The notes under the pieces: model-generated
The model's database searches: none
Told to the model about the DNA's origin: nothing
Seen by the model: only the letters and a program-made list of their open reading frames with translations
DNA from: Methanothermobacter thermautotrophicus
GTDB taxonomy: Archaea; Methanobacteriota; Methanobacteria; Methanobacteriales; Methanothermobacteraceae
Length of the DNA: 64,000 nt
Direction: 5' to 3'
Assembly: GCF_014889545.1 (NCBI RefSeq)
Contig: NZ_QKOF01000003.1
Span: 124,001 to 188,000, forward strand
In this document: piece after piece, positions 53,799 to 62,025 of the stretch
Position numbering within the stretch: the stretch's first letter is position 1
Layout: each line of letters opens with the position of its first letter
Translations under genes and position numbers: made by a program

Positions 53799-54423
53799 GG
53801 AGATTATGGATAAGGAGTTTATAGTGGTCTCCCCTGAGGATGAGGTTGTTGAGGTATCATTGAAGATGGAGGAGACCCGGAAGTTCACAACACCTGTCGT
53901 TGATGGGGATGGGAAGCTCGTTGGATGGGTTACAAGCTTTGATGTGATGAGGGGACTCAGGGATGGAGTTGAACTTGTCTCTGACATCATGCAGCCACCG
54001 GAAAGGATAGTCCATGTAAACGAGAACGACCCGGCAAGGCTCGCAGTCCTCAAAACAGCCCACCACAAACTCGTGAGCATCCCGGTCCTGGATGATGATG
54101 GAAGGGTTGTGGGGGTTGTCAGGTCCTTCGACATCGTTGAGACCCTATCCCAGCTCTATGAGATCAAGGTGTACAAGATATTCGAGGCCATGAACGAGGA
54201 GCTCAAGGGTGTGAGCTGGGATGAACTCATGGAAGCTGCAGCCATAATAACAAGGAGGCGCACAGGTAAGAGGATAAAACCGAAGGAGTATGAGGAAAGG
54301 ATCCGGAATTCAACCTTCGGAGAGGCTATATGGGCAACAGGGGGTCTTGAAAAATTCTTTGTGGGTCTGATAGCCATAGGGGAACTTGTCATTGCAAGAA
54401 AGATTGCAAGGGCAAGGAAATAA
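53788..54423 (+). CDS. CBS-domain pair protein
   Basis: A 211-residue protein with two CBS domains (VKEIMDKEFIVVSPEDEVVE with TTPVVDGDGKLVGWVTSFDV; VSDIMQPPERIVHVNENDP with SIPVLDDDGRVVGVVRSFDI), which bind adenine nucleotides and sense energy state. A C-terminal region of about 70 residues is basic and ends in a hydrophobic helix (GLIAIGELVIARKI), perhaps membrane contacting. The 11-base overlap with the polyferredoxin gene suggests that it regulates that electron carrier. Confidence 0.87.
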   Translation: MKVKEIMDKEFIVVSPEDEVVEVSLKMEETRKFTTPVVDGDGKLVGWVTSFDVMRGLRDGVELVSDIMQPPERIVHVNENDPARLAVLKTAHHKLVSIPVLDDDGRVVGVVRSFDIVETLSQLYEIKVYKIFEAMNEELKGVSWDELMEAAAIITRRRTGKRIKPKEYEERIRNSTFGEAIWATGGLEKFFVGLIAIGELVIARKIARARK

Positions 54424-54805
54424 TCACCCACCCCCCATATCCTTTTTGGAGATCATGTTTCTCTTATGATGACCTGCAGTGGTCATGTTCTGTCTTTCTG
54501 TTTTAAGTGCCTCCACCATCGTTTTTGGGTTTCCCTTTATCCTGCCTCTGAGGGATTCCTGTCCCTCTTTATTTTTTTTGATACTCATATTGATCCATGA
54601 ACCTGCTAATCGCGTCTTCAGGATCATATGGTGGTGCTGAGTTCTATTTAATCCCTGATCTGGTGGTTGGATAGACCTTTGAAGCCTTCTTAAACACTAT
54701 GATACATGTAAAGCTTATTACTCTCCTTCACCATATTACTCTTGAGGAGCTACTCTCCTGCAGGGTTTTTAGATTCTGATAATCAAAGGTTTCTGGTTCG
54801 GGGCA
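54424..54805. other. 382-bp intergenic region, no gene seen
   Basis: Both strands are broken by stops; the minus-strand frame 54424-54627 gives a basic peptide without domain features. T-rich stretches after 54424 (CCTTTTTGG, TTTATTTTTTTTG at about 54570) may end the CBS transcript. Confidence 0.5.
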
Positions 54806-55225
54806 ATGGAGATTAAAGTGTTCGAAAAACTCGTGGAATTCTTTGAAGGGAAGGATGAGGTGGATTTAGCCTATCTTTTCGGCTCCACTTCCAGGGGGGA
54901 TAAGGGGAAACTGGGCGATTTTGACCTGGGAGTTCTACTACGGGAAACCCTGGAAGAACATGGGATGTTACAGTTTCAATTGAAATTGCTTGATGATCTT
55001 GTATCCCTGCTTAAAGCAGATAAGGTTGATCTGATTATCATGAATGATGCACCACTCTCCTTAAATTATAATATCATAAAGGAGGGAATACTCCTGAAGG
55101 ATGATGAGGAAAAAAGGATAAGGTTTGAGAAAAACATCATGTCAGAGTATCTGGATAGGAAGTACTATATGGACAGGCATGCGAGAATAGCCATCAATGG
55201 GATAGCCCGCCAGGGATTAATATGA
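54806..55225 (+). CDS. mntA: MNT-type nucleotidyltransferase antitoxin
   Basis: A 139-residue minimal nucleotidyltransferase. The signature GSx10DxD is present: Gly26-Ser27 in YLFGSTSRG, Asp38 and Asp40 in LGDFDLGVLL. In MntA-HepT systems this antitoxin adds AMP to a tyrosine of the HEPN toxin and blocks it. It overlaps the toxin gene by 4 bases, the usual arrangement. The pair is AT-richer than its surroundings, a sign of transfer. Confidence 0.85.
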   Translation: MEIKVFEKLVEFFEGKDEVDLAYLFGSTSRGDKGKLGDFDLGVLLRETLEEHGMLQFQLKLLDDLVSLLKADKVDLIIMNDAPLSLNYNIIKEGILLKDDEEKRIRFEKNIMSEYLDRKYYMDRHARIAINGIARQGLI

Positions 55226-55638
55226 AAAATGAGATCTCATCAAAATTAGAAAGATTGGGAGAATACCTGAAAATATTGAGGGGTTATCAATCCCATACCC
55301 TGGAAGATTTGAAAAATGATGTCACGTTAAGGGGAGCTGTTGAAAGATACCTGGAGGTTTCCATAGAATCCTGCCTTGATATTGGAGAAATGATCATATC
55401 ACAGGAAAGAGCCAGAAAACCAGAAACCTACAGAGAGGTAATAGAGATACTCGGGGAAATAGGAGTTTTACCAGAGGATTTTGTGGATAAATTCGCCCCA
55501 GCTGCAGGTTTCAGAAACATACTGGTTCATATGTACGCAGAAATAGATATTGAAAAGGTCTATGGATACCTGCAAAACAACCTGGATGATATAAACAATT
55601 TTGCAAGGTTCATCGCAGAATACCTTAAAAAATCATGA
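55222..55638 (+). CDS. hepT: HEPN toxin (HepT, DUF86)
   Basis: A 138-residue all-helical HEPN ribonuclease. The catalytic RX4HXY motif is intact: Arg98, His103 and Tyr105 in GFRNILVHMY. N-terminal SSKLERLGEYLKILRGYQ and VERYLEVSIESCLDIGEMII match the DUF86 family. Expected to cut RNA unless Tyr105 is AMPylated by the neighbouring MntA. Functions in phage defence or persistence in other microbes; role here is inferred. Confidence 0.87.
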   Translation: MKNEISSKLERLGEYLKILRGYQSHTLEDLKNDVTLRGAVERYLEVSIESCLDIGEMIISQERARKPETYREVIEILGEIGVLPEDFVDKFAPAAGFRNILVHMYAEIDIEKVYGYLQNNLDDINNFARFIAEYLKKS

Positions 55639-55872
55639 AACAGGGCATGACTGCTTTTCCTTTTCTCCATATTTCCCCTTATAATGATGATTCCATGATG
55701 GGGCTTAGCCATCTGAATGCCCTACTTTTATTATCTCGTTCTCACCCTCCTTTGGCCAGAAACTGGCACCTTTTATCTTGAGGTCCATGATTCACCAGTT
55801 CTTGATCACTGAAAAGACCGGTCTGTGGGTTCAGAGTCTCACCTGTCATGCCTAAGCTAATATTAAGGAACA

Positions 55873-55908
55873 TTTATATAATATGAACACACATGAATGT
55901 GTATTCAT
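55873..55908 (+). promoter_or_regulatory. Promoter and ArsR/SmtB-like operator of the metal ATPase gene
   Basis: TATA box TTTATATAAT at 55873-55882 is directly followed by an inverted repeat ATGAACACAC (55883-55892) and GTGTATTCAT (55899-55908), one mismatch, 6-base spacer. The TGAAC-x-TTCA pattern matches operators of metal-sensing ArsR/SmtB repressors. Position over the transcript start would allow metal-relieved repression. No ArsR gene lies in the window. Confidence 0.6.
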
Positions 55909-55925
55909 ATGTTCAGGTGAATTTT

Positions 55926-57737
55926 ATGGGATGTGAATGCAGCTCATCTTCATCAGATGGTAATGAAACACTGATTATGGCAGCATCCATAGCACTCCTT
56001 GCAGCAGGGATACTCCTTGAAATCCAGGGGAGCATGATATCAATTCTCTTCCTTTTTGCCGCGATTGTAGCCGCAGGATACAGGATATTCCCGGCTGCAG
56101 TCAGGTCAGTACTCAGGGGACACTTCACGGTGCACGTGGTCATACTCATCGCAGTAATCGGGGCCATTGCCCTGGGTGACTACACTGAAGCAGCCCTGGT
56201 AACAGTCCTGTATCAGATTGCAGAGTACCTCGAGGAGTACGCCCACAGAAGATCACATAGATCCGTGGAGTCCCTCATAAAACTCAGGCCCAGAACCGCG
56301 AGGGTCCTTAATGGAGGCGAGAGGATCATGGGGGTGGAGGAGGTTGAGGAGGGAAGCACCATAGGTGTAAAGCCAGGGGAGACGATACCCCTCGATGGAA
56401 ACGTCACCAGGGGAACCTCACAGGTTGACCAGTCCACCATAACAGGCGAATCCCTCCCGGTTACCGTTGGTGAGGGCGATGAGGTATTTGCAGGTACACA
56501 GAACCTTGACGGGTACCTTGAGGTCAGGGTTACAAGGACCGCGGGGGCAACCGTCCTTGAAGGGGTTATTGAAACCGTCAGAAGAGCCTCCCTCAGGAGA
56601 TCCAGGAGGGAGAGGTTCATTGAACGCTTCGCCTCAATCTACACACCCACGGTAACCGGTCTTGCAGCCCTCACAGCAATCATACCGGTACTGGCGGGAG
56701 GCGACCCGATCACCTGGATATACAGGGCCCTGGTTCTCCTGGTTATCTCATGCCCCTGCGCCCTCCTCATATCAACACCGGTCGCAATGGTCTCAGGGAT
56801 GACCGCCGCAGCACGCAGGGGAATCCTTGTCAAGGGTTCAGAATTCCTTGAGAAGATGGCCTCGGCAGGATGCATCATATTCGATAAAACAGGGACCCTC
56901 ACCGAGGGAAAACCTGAGGTGATCGCTGTCGAGCCAGAGGAGAGGAGGGATGAGATACTCAGGATAGCAGCGTCCCTTGAGATGAAATCAGGGCACCCCA
57001 TTGCAGAGGCCATAGTGGAATCCTACGGTGGCAGGACCCTTGATGTGACAGACTTCAGGTCAATACCAGGGAGGGGGGTGTCAGGTTACATAGATGGAGT
57101 GAGGTACACCCTGGGAAGTCCTGAACTTGCAGGTGGAGAGGCCACTGGAGGTACAGAGGTCCACCTCGCAGGACCCGACGGTATTATCGGCATAATAAGA
57201 CTAAGGGACAGTATCAGGGGGTCCGCAGGGAGGATCACAGAAAGGCTCAGGGAGCGGGGTATCGGGACCATGATGCTCACAGGTGACAGTGAGGACACTG
57301 CAGCAGCAGTTGCAGCGGAGATTGGCGCTGACGAATACCGTGGGGGCCTGCTCCCGGAGGATAAGATGAGGATAATACGTGGACTGAACTCCCGGGGGAT
57401 CACAGTGATGGTGGGGGATGGTGTTAACGACGCTCCGGCACTGGCAGCGGCGGATGTTGGTATAGCAATGGGTGTCAGGGGATCTGATGTGGCCCTTGAA
57501 ACCGCAGATATAACCCTGGTGGAGGACGACCTTGAGAGGATAGACGAACTCATTGACATCAGCAGGAGAACCATGGATATCATCAGGGTTAACACAGGGT
57601 TAACCGTTGCAGTGAAGCTTTCCCTGGCTGTTCTCTCTGTCATTGGCCTTGTACCCCTCTGGGTTGCCGTTGCAGTTGGTGATATGGGCCTTTCACTCTT
57701 TGTCATAACAGGCAGTCTTCTTATTGCAAGGGTCTAG
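55926..57737 (+). CDS. Zn/Cd-type P1B heavy-metal transporting ATPase
   Basis: A 603-residue P-type ATPase that exports metal ions. Motifs: a cysteine-containing N-terminus (MGCECSSSSS) in place of a full metal-binding domain, TGES, the transmembrane CPC at 276-278 followed by the P1B-2 serine-x-proline, phosphorylation Asp320 in DKTGTLTEG, His357-Pro358, and GDGVND with Asp498. The last helices have VKLSLAVLS and LWVAVAVGDMG, typical of the Zn2+/Cd2+/Pb2+ subgroup. I start at ATG 55926 after AGGTGA; the ATG at 55893 lies inside the operator. It is slightly short because the N-terminal HMA domain is missing. Confidence 0.9.
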   Translation: MGCECSSSSSDGNETLIMAASIALLAAGILLEIQGSMISILFLFAAIVAAGYRIFPAAVRSVLRGHFTVHVVILIAVIGAIALGDYTEAALVTVLYQIAEYLEEYAHRRSHRSVESLIKLRPRTARVLNGGERIMGVEEVEEGSTIGVKPGETIPLDGNVTRGTSQVDQSTITGESLPVTVGEGDEVFAGTQNLDGYLEVRVTRTAGATVLEGVIETVRRASLRRSRRERFIERFASIYTPTVTGLAALTAIIPVLAGGDPITWIYRALVLLVISCPCALLISTPVAMVSGMTAAARRGILVKGSEFLEKMASAGCIIFDKTGTLTEGKPEVIAVEPEERRDEILRIAASLEMKSGHPIAEAIVESYGGRTLDVTDFRSIPGRGVSGYIDGVRYTLGSPELAGGEATGGTEVHLAGPDGIIGIIRLRDSIRGSAGRITERLRERGIGTMMLTGDSEDTAAAVAAEIGADEYRGGLLPEDKMRIIRGLNSRGITVMVGDGVNDAPALAAADVGIAMGVRGSDVALETADITLVEDDLERIDELIDISRRTMDIIRVNTGLTVAVKLSLAVLSVIGLVPLWVAVAVGDMGLSLFVITGSLLIARV

Positions 57738-57777
57738 CATCCTCTCAGGCAGAACCCTAACTTAAATTTTGAGTCTC

Positions 57778-57806
57778 AAAAAATAAAAGGGTGGTGCTGG
57801 ACCACC
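57778..57806 (-). terminator. Hairpin and oligo-T terminator of the third wall hydrolase
   Basis: Arms GGTGGT (57790-57795) and ACCACC (57801-57806) with a GCTGG loop, followed on the minus strand by CCTTTTATTTTTTGAG. Same TTTTATTTTTT ending as after the other two wall-hydrolase genes. Confidence 0.7.
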
Positions 57807-57807
57807 A

Positions 57808-59121
57808 TTAAAAGGGAAGGCTGGCGTATATTCCCCTGATATTTGCTGTTGCAGTGTTCCAGCTGTTCACAGCACCGAGGCTGTTTTTTGAGCTGGTGGC
57901 ATCTGCAGCGTACCATGTGTCACCCACCAGCACCTGCGCCCATACATGGCCGTAGGTGTTACCTGAGGTGAAGGTGCAGGTCCCATGCACGTACCTGGCT
58001 GCTATACCTGAAGCCCTGAAGAGGGCGACCAGGAGGTGCGAGTGATCCACACAGTTACCTGTCCTGTATCTGAGTGTACCCACTGCTCCATACCTTGTGT
58101 TGTAGTAGAAGCTGTAGCTTATCCTGTCACGCACCCAGTTGAATATCGCTGTCGCCTTATCCCATGCACCGGTTAATCCTGCTGTCAGGTTTGCTGCCAG
58201 TGATTTAATTGCCTGATCATTAACCTGACAGTTCGCGGTTGCAGCAAGGTACCGGGAGGTGCTCTCACCGGTGTAGGGATCGTTCTCTGCCCTGTTCCTG
58301 AGTGATGCAGGGGGTGCTGTTGATGTGCTGATTTTCTTCACTGTGACGTAGTTTGGGAGTCTGCCACTGCTGCCCTGGAAGGTGAGGATACTTGCAACCG
58401 CGTAGACAAGGTTGTCATAGGATATCTTTCCTATGGCCGAACTCACGTAATTGGGTGCTCTCCTGTTGCTGTCTATGAATTTAAGTACACTGGATGCCAC
58501 TTTGAGATAAGCTGACTTTGATAGTTTTCCTGTGGCTGAACCTGAGGGGTTCGGTGCGTTGCCAACTGTGCGCAGCGTCAGTGAGATCCTGGACCCTGCA
58601 AGCTTCAGAAGGTCCTTCAGCATGAGGTCAAGGAACCTGGCAGTATCCAGTTTCTGACCTCCCACCGAAACAGTCGCCGGCAGTTTACCGTGGGTTTCAA
58701 TGTACTTCACCAGGTCCGCTGCAGCTTCCCTGATGGTCACAGAAGTTATGCCTGCACTGTCACCTGCAGCCCTCACTGTGCCGGTGGAGTTCTCCAGGTT
58801 CACAGTCACTGAACCGGGTGAACTGCTGCTGCCATTAACATTCAGCGGACCTCCCGATTCTGTGACCGTGGTTTCATCTGCATCTGGAGTACAGGGGGAT
58901 TCATTCTTCCCAGGATCACCGGCTGTGCTCTGCTCCCCTGTATCTAAAGATCCTGTTTCACTTTCATTCATGAGTTCACATTGACTGTGCTCTGAACACT
59001 GTTCCTCCACGGTGTATCCAGCCACGGATGCTGTGTTATCAGCTGCCACTGCATAACCTGCTGTATTCATGAGGAGCATGCATGCAAGGAGCATGCACAC
59101 ATATCTCATGCCAACCGAAAT
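57808..59121 (-). CDS. Exported pseudomurein wall hydrolase (transglutaminase fold), probable ATT start
   Basis: A 437-residue exported protein, paralogue of the 15158 and 19453 products. A cysteine-containing signal peptide (YVCMLLACMLLMNTAGYAVA) is followed by an acidic Ser/Thr/Glu-rich linker, pseudomurein-binding repeats (LVKYIETHGKLPATVSVGG; ASSVLKFIDSNRRAPNYV with SGRLPNYVTV) and the transglutaminase-like domain with TGNCVDHSH, YGHVWAQ and AADAT (Cys353, His388, Asp403 counted from the ATG at 59109). The C-terminus GIYASLPF is shared by all three. GGAGG lies 7 bases from an ATT at 59121 but 19 from the first ATG (59109). Expected to cut peptide cross-links in the wall. Confidence 0.84.
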   Translation of the reverse strand: MSVGMRYVCMLLACMLLMNTAGYAVAADNTASVAGYTVEEQCSEHSQCELMNESETGSLDTGEQSTAGDPGKNESPCTPDADETTVTESGGPLNVNGSSSSPGSVTVNLENSTGTVRAAGDSAGITSVTIREAAADLVKYIETHGKLPATVSVGGQKLDTARFLDLMLKDLLKLAGSRISLTLRTVGNAPNPSGSATGKLSKSAYLKVASSVLKFIDSNRRAPNYVSSAIGKISYDNLVYAVASILTFQGSSGRLPNYVTVKKISTSTAPPASLRNRAENDPYTGESTSRYLAATANCQVNDQAIKSLAANLTAGLTGAWDKATAIFNWVRDRISYSFYYNTRYGAVGTLRYRTGNCVDHSHLLVALFRASGIAARYVHGTCTFTSGNTYGHVWAQVLVGDTWYAADATSSKNSLGAVNSWNTATANIRGIYASLPF

Positions 59122-59128
59122 TTTACCG

Positions 59129-59253
59129 CCTCCAATCCACAGTGCCCGGTAGGGTCACTGTGACATTAAAAACTTGAATCTCAAATCATATATAAATATT
59201 GCGGTTTATCAGCTGAAAAAAAGACATATATGAGCTTTTTAAATCAAAATAGG
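59129..59253 (-). promoter_or_regulatory. Promoter block of the third wall hydrolase
   Basis: Ribosome site (plus-strand CCTCC 59129-59133), TATA region CATATATAAATATTG (59187-59201) and upstream element AAATCAAAATAGG (59241-59253), the same three parts as at 17331-17443. Confidence 0.6.
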
Positions 59254-59756
59254 CCACCAAAGAGCTTTTTATTTTTGAGATAAATGAATATGCTTTCTCA
59301 ATGCCCATCATGGACTAATAGGCAACCTAAAATCTCATATCCAATCTCTGGGCACATATAAAATTTTTAATGCCAATCTGATTTCAACTGGATCTCATTT
59401 TAAATATAAAAGCCTCTTTCAGGGGATTTAAGGATGGATTAGTGTGGGGCCACATCAGCACACAGTTACATGGATAATTCAGAGTACCCATTAAGGGATC
59501 AGAGCCCCATGAACCCAGATTTAAGGGTTCTTAGAAGACTTTCAGATCTTCAGAATCCAGAGGAGCCTCATCACAAAATCAATGGTTGAAAGCCAGTTTT
59601 CGATAAGATTCCATGCTCCCGCCCTTTACCACTGGCAACAGAGATCTGTGGGTTAAATCATCTGTATTCTCTCACTTTCCATCCATGGGTTCATCCATGA
59701 ATATTTCGGGTTAAATTTATTACCCCTTCCCGGTAATAGATAAATGGTGATATGAT
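59254..59756. other. 503-bp intergenic region, promoter-like boxes only
   Basis: No gene is seen on either strand. It is AT-rich and holds TATA-like boxes, such as ATATAAAAGCCTCT at 59404-59417, which also occurs at 29057-29070. An unannotated small RNA is possible but nothing in the sequence shows it. Confidence 0.4.
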
Positions 59757-60149
59757 ATGATGACACCCGAGATGATGGATGCAATTGAAAAGGACCTGGT
59801 TTTTGTTGCAACCGCAGATGAGGAAGGAACCCCCAACGTTGTTCCAATAGGCTTCGCAAGGCCCCTGGATGAGAAGACAATCCTCATCGCAGATAATTAC
59901 ATGAAAAAAACCATAAGGAACCTCCACGAAAACCCCAGGATAGCACTGATACCAGAGAATGCAAGAGAATGCCCCTACCAGTTCAAAGGAACAGTAGAAA
60001 TATTTAAATCCGGAAAATACTTTGACATGGTCGTTGAGTGGGCACAGAACGTCATGACAGAACTTGAACCAAAATCAGCCATACTCATGACCGTCGAGGA
60101 GATATATTCAGTGAAACCAGGACCGGAGGCCGGTGAAAGGGTGGCTTGA
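59757..60149 (+). CDS. Pyridoxamine 5'-phosphate oxidase-like flavin-binding protein
   Basis: A 130-residue split-barrel protein of the PNPOx-like flavin group. MMDAIEKDLVFVATADEEGTPNVVPIGFARPLDEKTILIADNY is the usual N-terminal half (residues 6-48), followed by KKTIRNLHENPRIAL and FKGTVEIFKSG. Such proteins bind FMN or F420 and are often of unknown function; true PNPOx is larger. GGTGAT precedes the ATG. Its end overlaps the open frame of asparagine synthetase but not its proposed start. Confidence 0.85.
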   Translation: MMTPEMMDAIEKDLVFVATADEEGTPNVVPIGFARPLDEKTILIADNYMKKTIRNLHENPRIALIPENARECPYQFKGTVEIFKSGKYFDMVVEWAQNVMTELEPKSAILMTVEEIYSVKPGPEAGERVA

Positions 60150-60168
60150 GCTCACAGAAGTGACCGTG

Positions 60169-61593
60169 ATGTGCGCCATAGCAGGGTTCAGGGGTTATGA
60201 CGCCCCGGTGAAGGTACAGGAGATGTTAGGCGTCCTCAAACACCGGGGCCCCGACGCCACCGGGGTCTACCATGACAGCCAGATAAGGGTGAGGACAGCG
60301 AAGGGGGAGTGCATAGGGGATGCGCCGCCATCAGATGATATTGCAGTGGGCCACAACCTCCTCTCAATCGTGGGGGGCCCCCAGCCAGTATCAGGAGAGG
60401 GCGTCCTGGTATTCAACGGTGAGATATACAATCAGGAGGAACTGGACTGGACTGGCAGCGACTCTGAACTCATCCTGGACCTCATAGAGGGCCACGGAGG
60501 GGACCTGGAGGATGCGCTGCGCTTCACGGTTAACCAGATAGACGGGGACTACGCCTTCGCCTACACAGACGGCGAGAACCTTGCAGTCGTCAGGGACCCT
60601 GTTGGTGTCAAACCCCTCTACCATTCAGGGGAGGCCTTCGCATCCGAAAGGAAGGCCCTCTGGAGGCTGGGTCTGAGGGACGTGGAGACCCTTCCACCGG
60701 GCCATGCCCTGATAAACGGTGAAAGGGTGAAGCTGAGGGGACTCCCCAGGGAGGAACCCTCGGATGCAGAACCAGCGGAGCTGAGGGATGACCTCAAATC
60801 ATCCCTGAAGGAATCAGTGGAGAGGAGAGTTAGAGGTCTGGATGGGGCTGCCCTGGTATTCTCGGGTGGCGTTGACAGCACACTCCTGGCGGTCCTCCTT
60901 GATGAACACATCGATGTGAGGCTCTACACCGTGGGGCTCCCGGGTTCCAGCGACCCTAAATTCGCATCCAGGGCTGCAGAGGACCTTGGAATGGAACTTG
61001 AGGTCCTGGAGGTTACAGAGGATACCATCAGGGAGGCCCTCCCCCATGTGCTGGGGGCGATAGAGGAGTACAATCTGATGAAGATCGGCGTTGCAATGCC
61101 CCTCTACCTGGCATCAAAAGCGGCCTCTGCAGATGGATACAGGGTCATGTTCTCTGGTCAGGGCGCAGACGAACTCTTCGCAGGATACCACAGGTACAGG
61201 CACCTCCTGGCCGAGGGGAAACTCGGGGAAGCCCTCCGGCATGACCTTGAAAACATCTACCATGTTAACCTTGAAAGGGATGACGCGGCTACAATGGCAA
61301 ACTCTGTGGAGCTGAGGGTCCCCTTCCTTGACCTCAGGGTGATAGGGGTGGCCATGAGTATACCGGCACACCTCAAGATACATGGCCCGGAGGATGAACT
61401 GAGAAAACGCATACTCAGGGAGGCGGCCCTTGAGATGGGGGTCCCTGAGTACATTGCCATGAGGCCCAAGAAGGCGGCGCAGTACGGCTCAGGGATAGAT
61501 AAGGTCCTGCGGAGGAAGATCCTCCCCGAATTTGACCATGAGGCCTTCATGAGGAGGCTAATGGAACCATCTGGATCATCCAGCAGCAATTGA
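60169..61593 (+). CDS. asnB: Asparagine synthetase, glutamine-hydrolysing
   Basis: A 474-residue enzyme making asparagine from aspartate, ATP and glutamine. The class II amidotransferase domain begins with catalytic Cys2 (MCAIAGFRG), so the start must be ATG 60169 and not the frame opening at 60133; LKHRGPDATG and VFNGEIYNQEEL follow. The synthetase domain has the PP-loop SGGVDST at 232-238 and SGQGADELFAGYHRYR. It lies just upstream of gatC, so both routes to Asn/Asn-tRNA meet here. T-rich CTTTTTTCTTTT near 61680 may end the transcript. Confidence 0.9.
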   Translation: MCAIAGFRGYDAPVKVQEMLGVLKHRGPDATGVYHDSQIRVRTAKGECIGDAPPSDDIAVGHNLLSIVGGPQPVSGEGVLVFNGEIYNQEELDWTGSDSELILDLIEGHGGDLEDALRFTVNQIDGDYAFAYTDGENLAVVRDPVGVKPLYHSGEAFASERKALWRLGLRDVETLPPGHALINGERVKLRGLPREEPSDAEPAELRDDLKSSLKESVERRVRGLDGAALVFSGGVDSTLLAVLLDEHIDVRLYTVGLPGSSDPKFASRAAEDLGMELEVLEVTEDTIREALPHVLGAIEEYNLMKIGVAMPLYLASKAASADGYRVMFSGQGADELFAGYHRYRHLLAEGKLGEALRHDLENIYHVNLERDDAATMANSVELRVPFLDLRVIGVAMSIPAHLKIHGPEDELRKRILREAALEMGVPEYIAMRPKKAAQYGSGIDKVLRRKILPEFDHEAFMRRLMEPSGSSSSN

Positions 61594-61733
61594 TTTATAT
61601 TTAATCAGGTGTCATACAGCATTAATCGGCGGGGTCGCCAGATTTAAGCCGATAATCTGCAGTGGCCGGGACATATCATCTTTTTTCTTTTCCTGCGCTG
61701 GTTTAGTATGCGGTTGAGTTTCTGTGGCTAAGC

Positions 61734-61744
61734 CTTATATCATG
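61734..61744 (+). promoter_or_regulatory. Likely promoter of gatC and downstream genes
   Basis: CCTTATATCATGG upstream of the gatC ATG at 61801 reads as a TATA box, about 60 bases ahead of the gene and after the T-rich stretch that probably ends the asnB transcript. Confidence 0.4.
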
Positions 61745-61800
61745 GCAGGACCATACACTCTATGTGTTTCACATTTATCCATCAATGAGAGGAGTCTGAT

Positions 61801-62016
61801 ATGAAGATAGAGAAAGAGGCTGAGAAGATCCTTGAGGAATTTTCAAGGGCCCTTGAGGAGGTCCCTGAACTCGAGGAGACATACTACATAGTTGATAACC
61901 TTAACAGGACCAGGGAGGATGAGGAAGAAAAGACGGATCCCGGGAAGATCCTCAGAAACGCCCCGGTCGATGATGACGGTAACATAGTCGTTGAGAGGGG
62001 TGAATGGACCCAGTAG
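61801..62016 (+). CDS. gatC: Aspartyl/glutamyl-tRNA amidotransferase subunit C
   Basis: A 71-residue acidic protein that stabilises the GatCAB amidotransferase, which converts Asp-tRNA(Asn) or Glu-tRNA(Gln). The pattern is IEKEAEKILEEFSRALEEVPE, then RTREDEEE and the C-terminal KILRNAPVDDDGNIVVERGEW that wraps the partner, typical of archaeal GatC. gatA and gatB are not in the window. Ends 9 bases before the ACT-protein start. Confidence 0.82.
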   Translation: MKIEKEAEKILEEFSRALEEVPELEETYYIVDNLNRTREDEEEKTDPGKILRNAPVDDDGNIVVERGEWTQ

Positions 62017-62025
62017 GTGTTGCAG

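Noticed and set aside
54424-54627. 67-codon minus-strand ORF
   Set aside because: Basic low-information peptide, no ribosome site, antisense to the likely terminator region of the CBS gene.
55893-55925. Upstream ATG start for the metal ATPase
   Set aside because: It lies inside the inverted repeat next to the TATA box and has no ribosome site; ATG 55926 has AGGTGA at the right distance.
60133-60168. Upstream start for asparagine synthetase
   Set aside because: Class II amidotransferases need Cys right after the initiator Met; only ATG 60169 provides this.
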